Source of the DNA: Capitulum mitella | Taxonomy: Eukaryota > Arthropoda > Thecostraca > Pollicipedomorpha > Pollicipedidae | Direction of reading: 5' to 3' | Assembly (NCBI GenBank): GCA_030062745.1 | Contig: CP099839.1 | Span: 7,487,115 to 7,551,114, forward strand | Length of the DNA: 64,000 nucleotides | Part shown: piece by piece, positions 22,870 through 34,714 of the stretch | How positions within the stretch are numbered: position 1 is the first letter of the stretch | How the letters are laid out: each line of letters opens with the position of its first letter | The notes under the pieces: generated by a model | What the model saw: the letters and a program-made list of their open reading frames with translations, nothing else | Told to the model about the DNA's origin: nothing | The model's database searches: none | Position numbers and translations under genes: made by a program

Positions 22870-25090
22870 ATATTTTCAAGCCCTCATGTGGCAAATTGCA
22901 TTGGTGTTCTGTGCCATTTTGAGCTAATGTGATAGCAAATGGTGCCAGCTTTCTGGGATGCTAAGCTTTGCCTTCCAAGTACCTTTTAGAAGCTATATAG
23001 TTTGTGCCAAATTTTAAGGGACATCCGTCATATCTTTTGTATCAGTGCTATGACATCCAAAAACGTTTTACTTATCGGGCCGTACTTTGTTTTCAGTCCG
23101 TAGAACCCACTTTCACATGGCAGTCGATTACCCTTATGATGTTCTATGCATCAACCCTTGGCAGTCTCCGAACACTTATTTTGAGGATGCGGATGATCAG
23201 TTATCATAAATGTCACGCAATAAATTATAGCATTGCTAAATATTGGCTAAAAGCACCGATATCTCAGCGAGCAAGCACGCGTCTGAAATAACCGCAAAAG
23301 GGCCTAGGATGCCTCCCAAAAAATGCCTCCTGGAGCCGTCCCTGCTCTACATGGGACGTTTCAAAGTGCATGCATTGTGTAAAAAGGATAGGCAGGAAAA
23401 CCCAGCGAAGACCAGAGTGCGAACGGTTTACCTATGGCGCCGGGAGGAACTCTGGGTGCTAAATGGGTCCAATGCATGGAAGTGAAAATCGGGCGATGCA
23501 TGGGTGGTCAAGTACTTGATCGTAAACTACGTATTGCAGCAACGTTTAAGTACAACCCGTGACGATAAATGCAACTGCAAAGTCTAAACATGCGATGACT
23601 ACAGCTTCTCTACCGGTGCTGAATGGTGAGAACTTTCCATCAAGGATGATCATAGTTAAAAAATGAAACACAACAAAAAAAAACATTTCATAAGCACACT
23701 GGATTTCTGGGTGGAAACACCAAGCACTTTGGGGCGCAGGTTTTATTGCGCGGCGGGAAGATGTTACGCGATAATAACCTGAAGATGACATGCCGAGCAG
23801 CCGTAAAGAGCAATCGATGAGTGGCACAGAGAACTCAGTGTCAGGACTTGGTGAGAAGGTGTTAAATACCTCGCGCGTGACGGTGAAATAGACCTTTTGC
23901 TTTAGTCCAGGGACAGACCCTGATCATTTTTTTGGGGCGGAGGGGCGAGAAGAAAATCTTGCCGTAATCTTGGTAACGACTGCTTAGATACAGCAGAGTG
24001 GGCCGCACTGAATCGGACGCAAAATCTGGATTGTTTAGCCCCCTGCTATCCCTAGAACCAACCGTCCGATTTTACAAAATTTGAATGTGTTACCGTGTTC
24101 GTCAGGTAAAAAAGTGACGAGGAGAATACGAACGAATGCGTCGCAGAAAACGGAGCCAACGAAGAGGAATCTGAACTGACATAAACCGAAGTGGATGCTA
24201 AGGTTGGATCTAGCGACAGCGATATCGAAAATCCTCAAGACTCTTCGTCACTGAAGTGCAAAGAAAGCCAAAGGCGATAGAGAGGGCAATGTGCTATGCA
24301 CAGTTTCATACCTTCCTTTCTTGTATAGAACCACGTTTGTAGCAGCAACCCGACATGACTCGAAGCCTTCCTCCGACGGTTAAAGACCTCCGCCAGGGAA
24401 CAAATATCGTGAGATCTTCGGGTATCCTGACCTTCACTTTTGAGAGCCCTCCCCCAGCATTATCCGATCCAATGACGACCAATAAACACGCTATAAATCC
24501 CCTTCGTTATGGTTCCCGACACCGTCATTGACGTGTTTGTGGGCATTAAAGCACGCAGACTGTAGGCCATATTCGAAGGATTCGTTTGAGCAGTCTCGCG
24601 GCGAATCGGACGGCTGGTTCTAGAGGTATCAGGGGTTAAATAATATGAACGATGTATAATATACTATGTTATATATCATATATATAATAACGAGATAAAA
24701 CATTACATAGAGTTAAATCTCCCATGGTGATTTAACTCTAAAATCAGGGTCACAGAATGCGTTTAATGTCATGCAGAATATATAGTTATATAAAAACAAA
24801 TTAAAACACATTAGTTATAAAACGTCATATGTCCCAGCTTATGCAAAGTTGGCTTATTTCTGGCCATCATTAGCAAACACCACCACTGCGTAGGCTCTGA
24901 TGGCGGTTTCTTCGAACTGCACATTTTGCTTATCGCTTGAGGCTAGTCGTGGCGTTGGATGCCATTCGTCATAGCCATTTTCGCGGCGGAAACAGCTTCA
25001 CCACTCACGAAGTACTGGACTCTGTACAATAACATTGGGATGAATCGCACTTCCGGCGCGACAAAAGTCAGCGACGGGGTCGAGGGTTAT
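22870..25090. other. No gene recognised; repeat fragments
   Basis: A fragment around 23298-23345 (GGATGCCTCCCAAAA..TGCCTCC) resembles an internal piece of the TTAA element family (GAGGTGCCTCCCAAAA). An AT-rich tract (TATATATCATATATATAATA) lies near 24665-24690. No protein or RNA gene was recognised. Confidence 0.35.
24709..24739. repeat. Perfect 11-bp inverted repeat (hairpin)
   Basis: AGAGTTAAATC and GATTTAACTCT are separated by a 9-base loop. The stem is perfect but AT-rich. It may be the remnant of a miniature transposon; no function can be assigned. Confidence 0.7.
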
Positions 25091-25094
25091 CCTG

Positions 25095-25222
25095 GAACTG
25101 GCAGGAAAACTCCAGTCGACCGCTGTTGCCAGCTTGCCGGCCGGCGCCTTCCGGCATTTCAGCTCGAACCCCTGGGGCCGGCCCCGTCCAACGGGGTTTG
25201 ACCCGCGACCTCTAACACGGCT
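25095..25222 (-). repeat. SINE-like repeat, copy 1 (box-B-like motif)
   Basis: On the minus strand this reads GTTAGAGGTCGCGGGTCAAA, which resembles a tRNA T-arm / RNA polymerase III box B (GGTTCAAATCC-type, one base short). GC-rich sequence and CAACAGCGGTCGACTGGAG follow. A second copy at 26808-26937 matches throughout. Two copies with a tRNA-like head suggest a tRNA-derived SINE. No A box or poly(A) tail was identified. Confidence 0.5.
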
Positions 25223-25450
25223 CGAAGAGCGGCCTTCCGGTCGCAGGCGGCGCCGCCGGTCCGAGGGGTCCGTTTTGCGGCGGACGCTTAATTCCACTCC
25301 GCGGCGGCCGCGGCGGACGCTGTCGCCGCCGCCCGCTCGGACAAGATTTATGCCTTTGTTGCCGTCGGCTGCTGGTTGCGCCATGCCGGCCAGCTCCGAT
25401 CCCAGACGCCTTCAGAACGCAATAAATGGCGCTCCGCACGGCAAGGTGTA
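25130..25450. other. GC-rich island overlapping SINE-like copy 1
   Basis: A CpG-rich block on the scale of the other islands. It contains GACGCTTAATTCC near 25283-25295 and CGCAATAAATGGC near 25418-25430, the latter shared with the 12.5-kb island. Open frames reach 163 codons with arginine/proline-biased composition and no recognisable domain. Confidence 0.35.
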
Positions 25451-26807
25451 CGGCCGGAGGGCATACCGGCGGAATGGAATGGCTGCGGGCAACAGGTTTC
25501 GGCTCCCTGCGTACAGGCACGTGAAAACCAGTGAGCGCATCAAACTCGCCGGTTCAGTGGGTTCGTGTTGTAGATCTCAAGCACCAAACAGAGTTTATTT
25601 TTCTATAACGTTGCCTTTGCTTTAAGTGGAGCGGTTTCTAACAGGCTACATTCAGTTTAGAGCATTGGATTATTGCCAAGCATGCAAGCTGCCCCATAGC
25701 ATTTAATCGAATGTAACACTGCTGATACTTTTCAGATGACTTCCACTGGCAAGCCAAAGTATGTCTATTTCAGCCAATACAACGAGTACTCGGCGATGCT
25801 TGACGATTCCGTGGGCGTTATCGCAGAACAACTTCACACACGAAGAGAGCCGCGAACCGCGGCCGTTCGGCAGAAGTCTGGGAGACAAGCATCGAAAGAC
25901 TTCCCAGAAGAAGAGCGGCCGACCCTTGCCAACTTTGTGCCTCTTCATCATGCAAACGTGCATTGGTCAATAGGGAAAGTTCTTGAAAACGAAAGGGCAT
26001 GCATCGTCACGGAGCCCTCCCTTCGGCCTGGGTCTCGAGAAGCGCCTTGGAAGGACGACCGTCCCAAGTGCTGTGCTGGGGAGGTCAACACTCCGGCCCG
26101 TCCAGAGCTCAGAGAGCACGAGTGGAACCCGCCGGTCATCTTCAAAATGCGGCGCCCCCTAGCGTAAGCCAAATGATGGGTTGAACACCATCATTTCGCA
26201 GATCGTGTGTGCAGCAGCATTTCGTGATTTTCGCAGATCGGGTGTGCAGCATGACGAATTTGGCATAGATCAGGTTATTATGCAGCGAAGGACGAGTTTT
26301 GCTCATCAGTGTTCCCAAAGTGATTTTCAGTTAGGTGTGCAGATCCAGACAAAATGTGTGAAGCATGTAAAAATGGGGTTCAAGCATGAAAGAGCCTCCT
26401 GTTTCTGCAACATCTGCCATTCATAAAATGATGTTTCAAACCATTTTACTTCAAGCTGTCCTTTAATGACTTATAAAATTTACTCGCATTTCATAAAGGT
26501 TAGCTAAGTCAAATCCATTACTTCAGATGTTGCATGCGACGCGAAGATGTAACAAAGTTACCAAGGGGAAAATGTCAACCAGCTAGTCATTATGTGCTCT
26601 TTTACATCACATTCCATGAAATTTAGAACACCCTGAATTGTAATATCCACAGGGTCGTGTCGTAATTAGTAGTTAATGGTACGTTCAACTTTTGCCATAA
26701 AATCAACAGTTATCTGGAACGTGCGACTGGATGCACGGGATCGGTGTCCATGCCATAAGCTCTCCTTGGCACAGGTTCTGATCCCTAACTCTAGGCTCAT
26801 ACTGCAA

Positions 26808-26937
26808 ACGGCAGGAGAATTTTAGTCGATCGCTGTTACCAATCGCTTGGCGGCCGGCGTTTTCCGGTACTTCAGTTCAGTCCTCTGGGACCGGTCCCGT
26901 CCTATAGGATTTGACCCGCGACCTCTAACGTGCCTCG
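26808..26937 (-). repeat. SINE-like repeat, copy 2
   Basis: It matches the repeat at 25095-25222 along its length. Shared blocks include GGCAGGA.AA..T..GTCGA.CGCTGTT, CGGCCGGCG and TTTGACCCGCGACCTCTAAC. This copy is more AT-shifted, consistent with CpG decay of an older insertion. Confidence 0.55.
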
Positions 26938-27119
26938 GAGATATTTAACTGATGTCCTCACTGATCTAGCCTCACTGATATCTAACTTCGGAAAACCAAT
27001 CAGATCAAACCTATAAAATAAACAAAAAATATCTAATGCGTATTTCTAGAGAAAAAATCACCAATTCCTGTTCGAATGGAAGCAACATTAATCACGTCCC
27101 TGTTAGCAGTCACTGGTCA

Positions 27120-27600
27120 TCCTCTAAGAGTCATCGGCGACAGATCTCCGGGTACCACGCCCCGCTGTGCCCGCCGGATCGCCAGCTGGCCGCGGTCGGG
27201 TCAAGCAGCTGGTGCTCCGCCACGAACGACGCACGCGGCGGAGCACCAGAGGACAGGGACGGTCCGAGTCGCCAGCCCCGGCCGGTGGTTGCGTCGTTCC
27301 TTCTCCCGGTCGCGTGCCGGCCGCAGCTCGCCGGGTATTTTCGGCGCCGGGCCGGCCGCCGCAACCGTAACGAGCGGCGGCGAGCGGTGGCGAGCTGCAG
27401 CGCAATTATGCCGGCCGGTCGGCTGCGCATAATGCTCGTAATTTGCGGCGGCGTTCAGCCGCGGCGGGCTCAGTGTGCCCAGATCTCGCGGCGCCATCAG
27501 GAGGTTGGTCCCGCCTGATGGCGCTCGCCGGAGCGGGATGTAATGACGGCCGACGACATCGGCCTGACGGCCCGGCGATCATGTTGCTCGGGGGCGTCGC
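27120..27600. other. GC-rich island with an 11-bp hairpin
   Basis: A CpG-rich block without a recognisable protein. GCGCCATCAGG (27491-27501) and CCTGATGGCGC (27514-27524) form a perfect 11-bp inverted repeat with a 12-base loop. AT-containing cores (GCGCAATTATGCC, GCGCATAATGC, CGTAATTTGCG) lie at about 27398-27447. These could be homeodomain-type sites or simply breaks in the GC-rich sequence. Confidence 0.4.
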
Positions 27601-27604
27601 GTGA

Positions 27605-29825
27605 AACCTTGGTTTAGTCTGGGTGCAGTCGGCAGTTCCCGATGTCAGCGGAGATTGCTGGCTATGAGCCCCGGGAGGGGTTTCCCGTCCATTAATGATC
27701 TCGCGACGTCTTTTACAACCTGCCTACAGCCACCAGTCACCTCACGCTCCACGAGATTCGAATTGCAGCTGCGGATGACGCTGTGGCAACGGAGCGCTAG
27801 GTACTGCAAATAAGAGGTTTATTCTGAGACTCAGCAACTTCCGTTCTTGAAACGATACGTCATACGAAATCGCAGCAATTAGTGATACGTTATCACCGCA
27901 GTCAAGATCTGGGCGCCTAACTCAGCCAAGTTTGTTCTGAAATGGCAACAGTCGGAAATCCTGCACATATTCTGTCTTGTTCAAGAGCATAAAGCGCCAA
28001 AAGACATGCACAGTCGCCCGCACTCCAATACGACAATCCATCATGTTTTGGTTGCCATCCAGGACATAATCGGGACACATCAGGAAGCATGTGTTGCGGG
28101 AACCAACTGCCTGCTACCGCCCACGGCAGTGGTTGTATCTCCACCGTAATTCTTCGATGTTGGGGCCATGGGAACCGGCCAGACGACGGGCCGATTGTGC
28201 GCTGAAGTTAAATGGCCAGTCTTTAAGGAACCTGTCCAGCCAAATTAACTGCTTCTCTTTGAGGAATCTGTTATAGGCCGCCCGACGAAACTCTTGTTGC
28301 CGGCGGCACTGGACCGATATTTTGAAGTGCGCCGTAGGCGTGGAGGCACGTCCAAGTTACTGGTGTTGACGGGACCAATAGAAGGTCCATTCTTTTCGCG
28401 CACTGATATAGGCCTTATGCTACATTTCAGTAAAATCAGCATTGTATTCGCAACACCAAAAGTACGTAAGTAAGCAAAGGGTGGTTCCACCCCTGGTGTG
28501 TCGGAAAAATTCCGTAGGTACAACACGATTGAGTGAGACCATAAATGAAAATTATTTTTTCCGTAAATTGAAAAGCAGGGAAGTAAGTATAAGGCCACAA
28601 TAAGCAATAGGTCCAAATAACCCGATATCCGACGATTTGCTAGGAGTTGAAGGATCAGACGACGTCTACCGTTTCTCTGTCACAAAACTCCGTAACGAAA
28701 CGGCGAAGCATTTCGAATTTCCCCCTCGGTACATCGACCTCGGCGCTTTGGTAAAAAGACGTTGAGGATATCCAAGGTTTTGATAATATGATGTCATAAA
28801 GACGATAACGTTTTGCGTTATGGCGTGTTTTTGAGTTGCTGGATCTCTGTCGATCGTCTGAGATGGCTGATATTGTTAAATATGTGTTATTTTGTCAGAG
28901 TTCAATGTGGATTACTCATGTTCTTGCAAAATGCTATCATGGGTTAAATTTAATTGTGCCTATTATATGTAAATCATAAATTTACATTCCATATAAATTG
29001 TAAATAAATTAAATGTAAAAAAATATTTCTTAGTGTCATACCAATGTCTAGTAACACCAGATGTGACTGCCATTTGCATATTTGATGGTACAAAGACGAA
29101 TATTCAGAGGGATGTGGTGTTTTGGTAATACTGAACTACGCCATATAAGGTACACCTCACACTGACATGTAATTGATTTCGCTACACCGCATGATAAAGG
29201 CTGAATTGTGTTGCCATTTCTCTCTCATTGCACTGATGTGCTATGCATATCACCTGTGGTGGTTCGACCTTAAAGTGTCTGTAATCTCCGATTTTGACGT
29301 AAAAATCGCGCGACCCAAACTGATCAAAAATTGACGTTTGGCGTAGCTGCAGGACCTAAGATAAAACCTACGATAAAACTTAATGGCACATAATTGTGAC
29401 ATTTCCAAGGTCATATTATCAAGGAAAATCGATTGCCGTTTCAATCGGTCGCATTGGTCCATTACTGCCAATGCGCATTTCTGGAGGCATGTAGACACAA
29501 CGAAACTAGCCGACGCCGTGAGAAAGCAAAAATCCTTATTCAAGCATTTGGCGATTGGACATTTTGGTCTGAAATTCGCACACCGTTACAAATGGCGTCT
29601 ACAAAAAAAGAGAATGAACGGAAGCAGACGACACTCTTTTACCCCACCCATTCTACTTTCAGAACAGTAAACGACTACAGTATGACTCATCTGATCATGT
29701 AACAGATGACGTTGAGTCTACCAGCAGTACTCGCGGCATTAGTGAAGGCGAACAGCGTCGTCCCATCAAGGGCACCGTCCACGCTTTACCTCACCTGTGA
29801 ACACACCCCTTCCCTTCTCGTCCAT
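27605..29825. other. No gene recognised
   Basis: AT-rich intronic or intergenic sequence. A minus-strand frame of 123 codons at 28245-28616 and overlapping frames at 29250-29700 on both strands show no domain. Confidence 0.3.
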
Positions 29826-29829
29826 GCCG

Positions 29830-30135
29830 CGTTAGCATGGAAATACCCATCCCGCGGGGGCGGCTGATGCAATTCCAGCCGGGTCGGCCCGACACGGGAG
29901 CGGCGGCGCGGAGATGGAGCCGCCCCAGGGCGCGCCGCCGGCGTGCTCCGGCCGCCCGCCGGCCCCGCAGGGAGGGCGGCGAGGCGGCGGCCGCGCACAG
30001 GCCCGGGCCGCCGCTGCCTCAGGTGGCCCCGGGGAGGCCCTCTCGGACCGGCTTGAGTGCAGACGGCAGGGAAGGGCCGGGTCTGTCCCGGCCTACGTCG
30101 CCGCAGATCGCCGCACGGGCTCAGAACCAGGGTCT
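29830..30135. other. GC-rich island, no protein recognised
   Basis: Very CpG-rich. Plus-strand frames of 145 and 122 codons run through it in two phases with R/A/P/G bias, which is a composition effect. No domain, signal peptide or paired splice sites were recognised. Confidence 0.35.
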
Positions 30136-30865
30136 AGGGTTATTCAGCAGGCAGACCTCGCGTTCAGACGTCCAGCATGTGCGGAGGAGGGAAATGCCGA
30201 TATGTGTCTCACGTGCAGCCAGAGGACACATGCCTGTGCTGAGAGAGCTGTGTCTGCTGGTAAGCACATGCTAACAAAGTGATCTAATGTTTAAGATCCA
30301 CATAACAGGGTGGGCTGAATGCTCCGGTTGGCTGTCTCGGAGCGAGCGTCAGCGGACAGGAAATGCGAGTTGTATAACCTCGGTGACAAACGGCTTCAGC
30401 AAGAGCACTCAGGTCGTTTCAATCAAATCCAGATCTGGAGGATCTTGATAGAAAGCTGGGACGCTCAGAATCGCAGCGGTTCTCTAGCTAACTTGCTTAT
30501 GCCGTTACGGAATTCTAAATAGCCCACTGTCAAGAGAACGTATAACAAAACATGAAAACATTATTGAAAAGCTTCTTCAATATTTAACATGCGTATGGTG
30601 CATTTACAGTTACGTGAGAAAGATGCACATTTGAAGACAAATTTACATGGAACTGATGAGAAGCAAGCCTCCATATTTTATACATGTTCTCGTTGTTTTG
30701 TTCCATTTATACATGTTCCTCCATGTTTTATACTCGATACCAGGACATGTTATCGAGTATGAAAACGCCTTTGAAAAGCCTCTTGAATTATATTGCATTT
30801 ACATAGTAATGCTTTTGTTTTTTTATTTTATTTTATGGTTCTCAGCCTCCTAAATGTTGTGTACG

Positions 30866-31110
30866 GATGGCCATAGTGTCAGTGATCTACGGCTTTTTGT
30901 TCCCATTCCGGTAAAGGTCACCTTGGGTCAAAATCATAACCTGGGGTCATCGACATTTTCTATCTTTTATTTTTGACATATCTGAGGGGTGATGATGACA
31001 CCACAAAGTCTGCTTTTCATAGCAACGATGCTTTGAGTCCGTATTATTCGACATCAGGAGTCGTTTTGGGCCTCTCAAAAGCTCCCATAACTTGCATTTT
31101 TGTCTTACAT
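30866..31110 (+). repeat. Interspersed repeat containing CACCTTGGGTCAAAAT, copy 1
   Basis: It is homologous to 34715-34955. Both have GTCA(G)TG..CTACG, GGTCACCTT.GGTCAAAATC.TAA, a CACTGACC/CATCGACA block, then CCTCAAAA.C.CC.ATAA. The two copies lie on opposite sides of the hAT element but outside its target duplications, so they are an independent family. They carry AGGTCA/GGGTCA half-sites. Confidence 0.55.
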
Positions 31111-31614
31111 TTTGTCATTGTGTTGCATTTTGTCGGATCAACCGGAAACCAAAATTTGCTGACATAACCTCGAATAAGGTGTCGAGTAAGATGGTCAGAC
31201 TTAAAACAGAACCCAACATGGTCATGCTGGATGTCATCGTGTAGTCATAAACCCAAGCTACATGATCGTTTTTGTTCATTGCTCCATCACGTCAAGTTTC
31301 GAAATAGCTGGAAGATGAGGGGTAGGGTGGCACTTATTTTCGACATTTTGAATTTCTACTGGGACGGGCAGCCGATCTGTTCTATCCCTGGCAAAAAAAG
31401 CGTGCGTAATTTTTTTTTGAAAAATATTTATATTTACAGGTCGCTCAAGGAGGTCAAAGTTTATATTTTTGGCGAAAAAAACTGATTTTTTCAATATTTT
31501 GTTTAATTTTTTCCCATTGTAAATGTGTCATTTTTTGCATTGATTATTATCATATTTGAGTTAAATAACATATTTTATTCAACACTTGTGATTCTGGGCA
31601 CCTGCCTTCTGACT

Positions 31615-33857
31615 ATGTTCAGGAGCGCAAAACGTTTCACGACGACGGGTGTAAAGGTGACTTGCTTCGTCGGGTCGTTTCGAAACGTTTTGTGTTCTCT
31701 GGAATCGGGCTCAGTCACGGGGACGGCGACTGTGGGCTCAGTCACGGGGACGGTGGACCAAAAGAAGACGGTGAAGGAGGCGGCGGCGGAGACAATGACC
31801 GCCGTGATACCCTTCTGGGAGAGCGCGCATATCCCGATGCAGAAAAGGCAGCGCGCGCAGGAACAGATCCTCCGCCTCCACGAGAAGTGGAAGGCGCTCA
31901 AGGAAAATAAGAAGCGGCGGACCAAGACGCAGGAGACGAAGGAGGAGTTTGTCGAGTCGGCGACCAGTCTCTTCGACATCGCGCATCAGGACGTTCTGGC
32001 GACGATGACGATCAACGAGGACACAGAGTTCCTCAAGGCCCAGCGCGAGAAGGGGCGGCGCGGGTGCATGGCGGCGAAGGAAATGACCCTGGCCGCCCTC
32101 GAGAACCGGAAGCGGAAGAAGGAGGAGGCGACACAGCGATATCGAGAGACGGCTGAGATCGAGCGGCAGACTCTCGACGAGACTGCGCAGCTGGCCTCTT
32201 CCAGCTCCTCTAGTGCCGTCAGCAGCCCCACTCGCTCCGTCCACCAAGAGCGCGACGGCGACGACTCGCCCGGTCCATCGACCCCGGGCCCCTCGACTTC
32301 TACAGCAGCGTGTTTTGCCGCCCAAGCGTCTACGTCCTGACGGCGGCGGCTCGGAGCCTAGGACACAAACCTGAAGAGCTGGTCATCAACCGTGAGTCAT
32401 TTCGCAAGTCCCGCATGCAGTTCCGGAAGGCTAAGGCTACCGAGATCAAGGCCACCTTTGCACCGACCGTCCCGCTCAGGGTCCACTGGGATGGGAAAAT
32501 CGTTCTAGGCGTCGACAGCGGACCAGCCGTCGACTGACTTCCGGTCCTCGTCTCCGGTGACGGTGTGTCGAAGCTCCTGGCCGTGCCGAAGCTTCCCAAC
32601 GGCACCGGAAAGGCCGCCGCTGACGCTGTCCTCGCGGCGCTCGATGACTGGGAGGTGAACGACCGAGTGAGGGCGTTCAGTTTCGACACCACTGCCTCTA
32701 ACACCGGCCTCAGCGCCGGGGCCTGCACGATCATCGAGCAGCGGCTCGACCAGGACATGCTCCACCTGGCCTGCCGCCACCATGTTTATGAACTTGAACT
32801 GTTTATGTTTGTGAACTGGAGATGCCACCATGTTTATGAACTGGAGAAGGCGTTCACCGTCTGTCTTGGCCCGTCCAGCGACCCGGACGTTCCTTTATTC
32901 AAGCGCCCCCAGACAAACTGGGCATCGTTAGATAGGACGGCGCCGGAGCCCTTCGACGACTGCGATATGCCGCCACACCTGCACGACAGCCGCGACGACC
33001 TCCTTGCGCAGTTCGACCGCCTCCTCGACGACCAGCACCCACGCGATGACTACTGCGAGCTGCTGGAGCTGGCCACGATTGTCCTGGGCGAGGTTCCGAA
33101 GCGAGATGTGAGGATCGCCCGCCCCGGTGCACTGCACCGGGCGCGCTGGATGGCCAAGGCCATTTACTCAGTGAAAATATATCTCTTCCGCTCACAGTTC
33201 CGGCTCACTGCGTCCGAGAAGAGCGGCATCCAGCGAGCCGTGACGTTTGTGGTTTCCACGTACGTCACGGCGTGGTTCAAGGCGCCGATTCCGGCGTCTG
33301 CCCCGGCTCAGGACCTCGGCTTCCTCAAGTCGCTCCTCAAGTACCAGGACAAGCCGGTGTCCAAGGCGACGGCCGCCGTCTTCGGCCGTCACCTCTGGTA
33401 TCTGAGCGAGCGACTGGTCGCGCTCGCCTTCTTCGACGAGGAAGTGACGCTCGCGACCAAGCGCGAGATGGTCATAGCGCTACGCGAGGAGGAGGGACCC
33501 GAGGATCCCCCTCGCCGAGCCCAAGTCGAGCTCACGGCGGCGTCGGTCTCCAACAAGACGGTGGCAAACTTCGTCACGACTGGCTCCGCCAGCTTCTTCA
33601 CCCTTCTCGGCCTGGAGACGGACTTCCTCGACAAGGATCCGGCCTGCTGGGAGGAGGAACCCTCCTACGCCGCCTCTCGCCGCGTCAACTCACTCCGCGT
33701 CGTCAACGACTTCGCGGAGCGGTACGTCGCGCTGATGCAGGAGTTCAAATTGGCCCTCACCAAGGACGAGGACCAGAAGCAGTTCCTGCTACAGGTCGTC
33801 GAGGAGCACCGGGTCAAATTTCCGAACGCCCGCAAATCCACTGTGACTGCAAACTAG
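31615..33857 (+). pseudogene. hAT-like transposase with FDTTASNTG / ACRHH motifs, frameshifted
   Basis: The first ATG (31615) opens a frame to 32340 with a lysine/glutamate-rich coiled-coil-like section (about 31830-32180) and a serine-rich linker. The homologous reading then moves to another frame near 32290-32330. It continues through SVYVLTAAARSLGHKPEEL and VHWDGK, meets a TGA at 32535-32537, and carries on to 33857. The C-terminal half has FDTTASNTG (about 32680-32706), ACRHHVYELE (about 32770-32800), CLGPSSDP, and NDFAERYVALMQEF followed by a DEDQKQFLLQ motif near the end. D..xxN and (A)C..H pairs at these places mirror the second aspartate and C/H motifs of hAT transposases. Similar long proteins, usually annotated as uncharacterised, occur in many arthropods and cnidarians (from memory). 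No BED zinc finger or clear hATC dimerisation domain was seen. A small 24-bp expansion disturbs the ACRHH region. Confidence 0.8.
32779..32850 (+). repeat. 24-bp tandem triplication inside the transposase ACRHH motif
   Basis: Three adjacent 24-base units carry (C/T).(C)ATGTTT(A/G)TGAACT.GA variants, translating as HHVYELEL, FMFVNWRC and HHVYELEK. The reading frame is kept, but the histidine motif is duplicated. One copy is presumably ancestral. Confidence 0.8.
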
Positions 33858-34714
33858 GCGAAAATGAGTGGTAGCTGGCATGAGCTGGGCACACATGAGA
33901 CCCCTCACCCACTCCCTTTGAAGCGCTAATACTCGAGAAGAGGGGTCTACCTGGAACCAAGAGTGTTGAATACATGTTATTTACGTCAAGTGTGATGCTG
34001 TTCATTACTACAAATGACAGATTTAGAATGAGAAACATTAAAAACAAAATACTGAAAAAATCATTTTTCCCCCCAAAATAGAAACTTTGACCTCGTTGAG
34101 CGACCTCTAAATACAAAAATTTTTCCCCAAATAAATACACACCTTGTTTTTGCCGGGGATAGAACAGTTTGGCTGCCCGTCCCGGTAGAAATTCTCAAAA
34201 AAAAAATTACGGCCGAATAAGTGCCACCCTAATGAGGGGGCGTCGTAATAACTGTCAAAGGTGGCCAAAAAACAAATACTGCCGAGGGTTCACAGTAGTA
34301 AATATTTCTTGAACTGGGACTTCTGATAAGAAGAGTTCTTGCGCAAAATAAACATCACGAATTTGACAAAAACGACATAAACAAAGAAAACGGGCCGGAA
34401 TGTGTTGGCATGTATTCCATTTCACCTTAACACTCACCGCTACGGAAGATAGGTTGATGGTGGCCTCGTGCCGTAGGTTTTTCGCAAGTTTGCCTACAGC
34501 CGCCATTGAGATCGCTCAAAAATCCTTCGTTAATAAGTTCCGCGCATTCCTGTGTATTCTCCGAAAATTGAGGTCATTAGTTTGGCATGCCATTGATCTA
34601 TCACATTTTTCTCGATGGCAAGTCACGGAGAAACCATGATACGGTAATTTCGGCTACGGTCATCAACGTAGGACAAATGTTTAATCGCTTTATATTGCTT
34701 AGTCTTACTCAGTG

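Larger units (their letters stand above)
31323..34231 (+). mobile_element. hAT-type DNA transposon, complete ends, 8-bp target duplication
   Basis: The 2.9-kb element starts TAGGGTGGCACTTATT at 31323 and ends with the exact inverse at 34231. The inverted repeats continue inward with good match for about 180 bp (left about 31323-31500, right about 34050-34231). Shared blocks are TTTCTAC(T/C)GGGACGGGCAGCC, TGTTCTATCCC(T/C)GGCAAAAA, and AGGTCGCTCAA.GAGGTCAAAG. The 8 bases ATGAGGGG are duplicated immediately outside (31315-31322 and 34232-34239). An 8-bp duplication with TAGGG-type ends is diagnostic of the hAT superfamily. Inside is one plus-strand coding region with a frameshift and a stop. The perfect target duplication suggests a fairly recent insertion, yet the gene is already broken, so it may have been mobilised in trans. 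Confidence 0.92.

Noticed and set aside
31738..32325. 195-codon minus-strand open frame
   Set aside because: Antisense of the hAT transposase; leucine/arginine-rich because it reads opposite GC-rich lysine/glutamate codons.
33272..33874. 200-codon plus-strand frame overlapping the hAT transposase
   Set aside because: It is the +2 shadow of the conserved frame 32565-33857, which contains the recognisable motifs.
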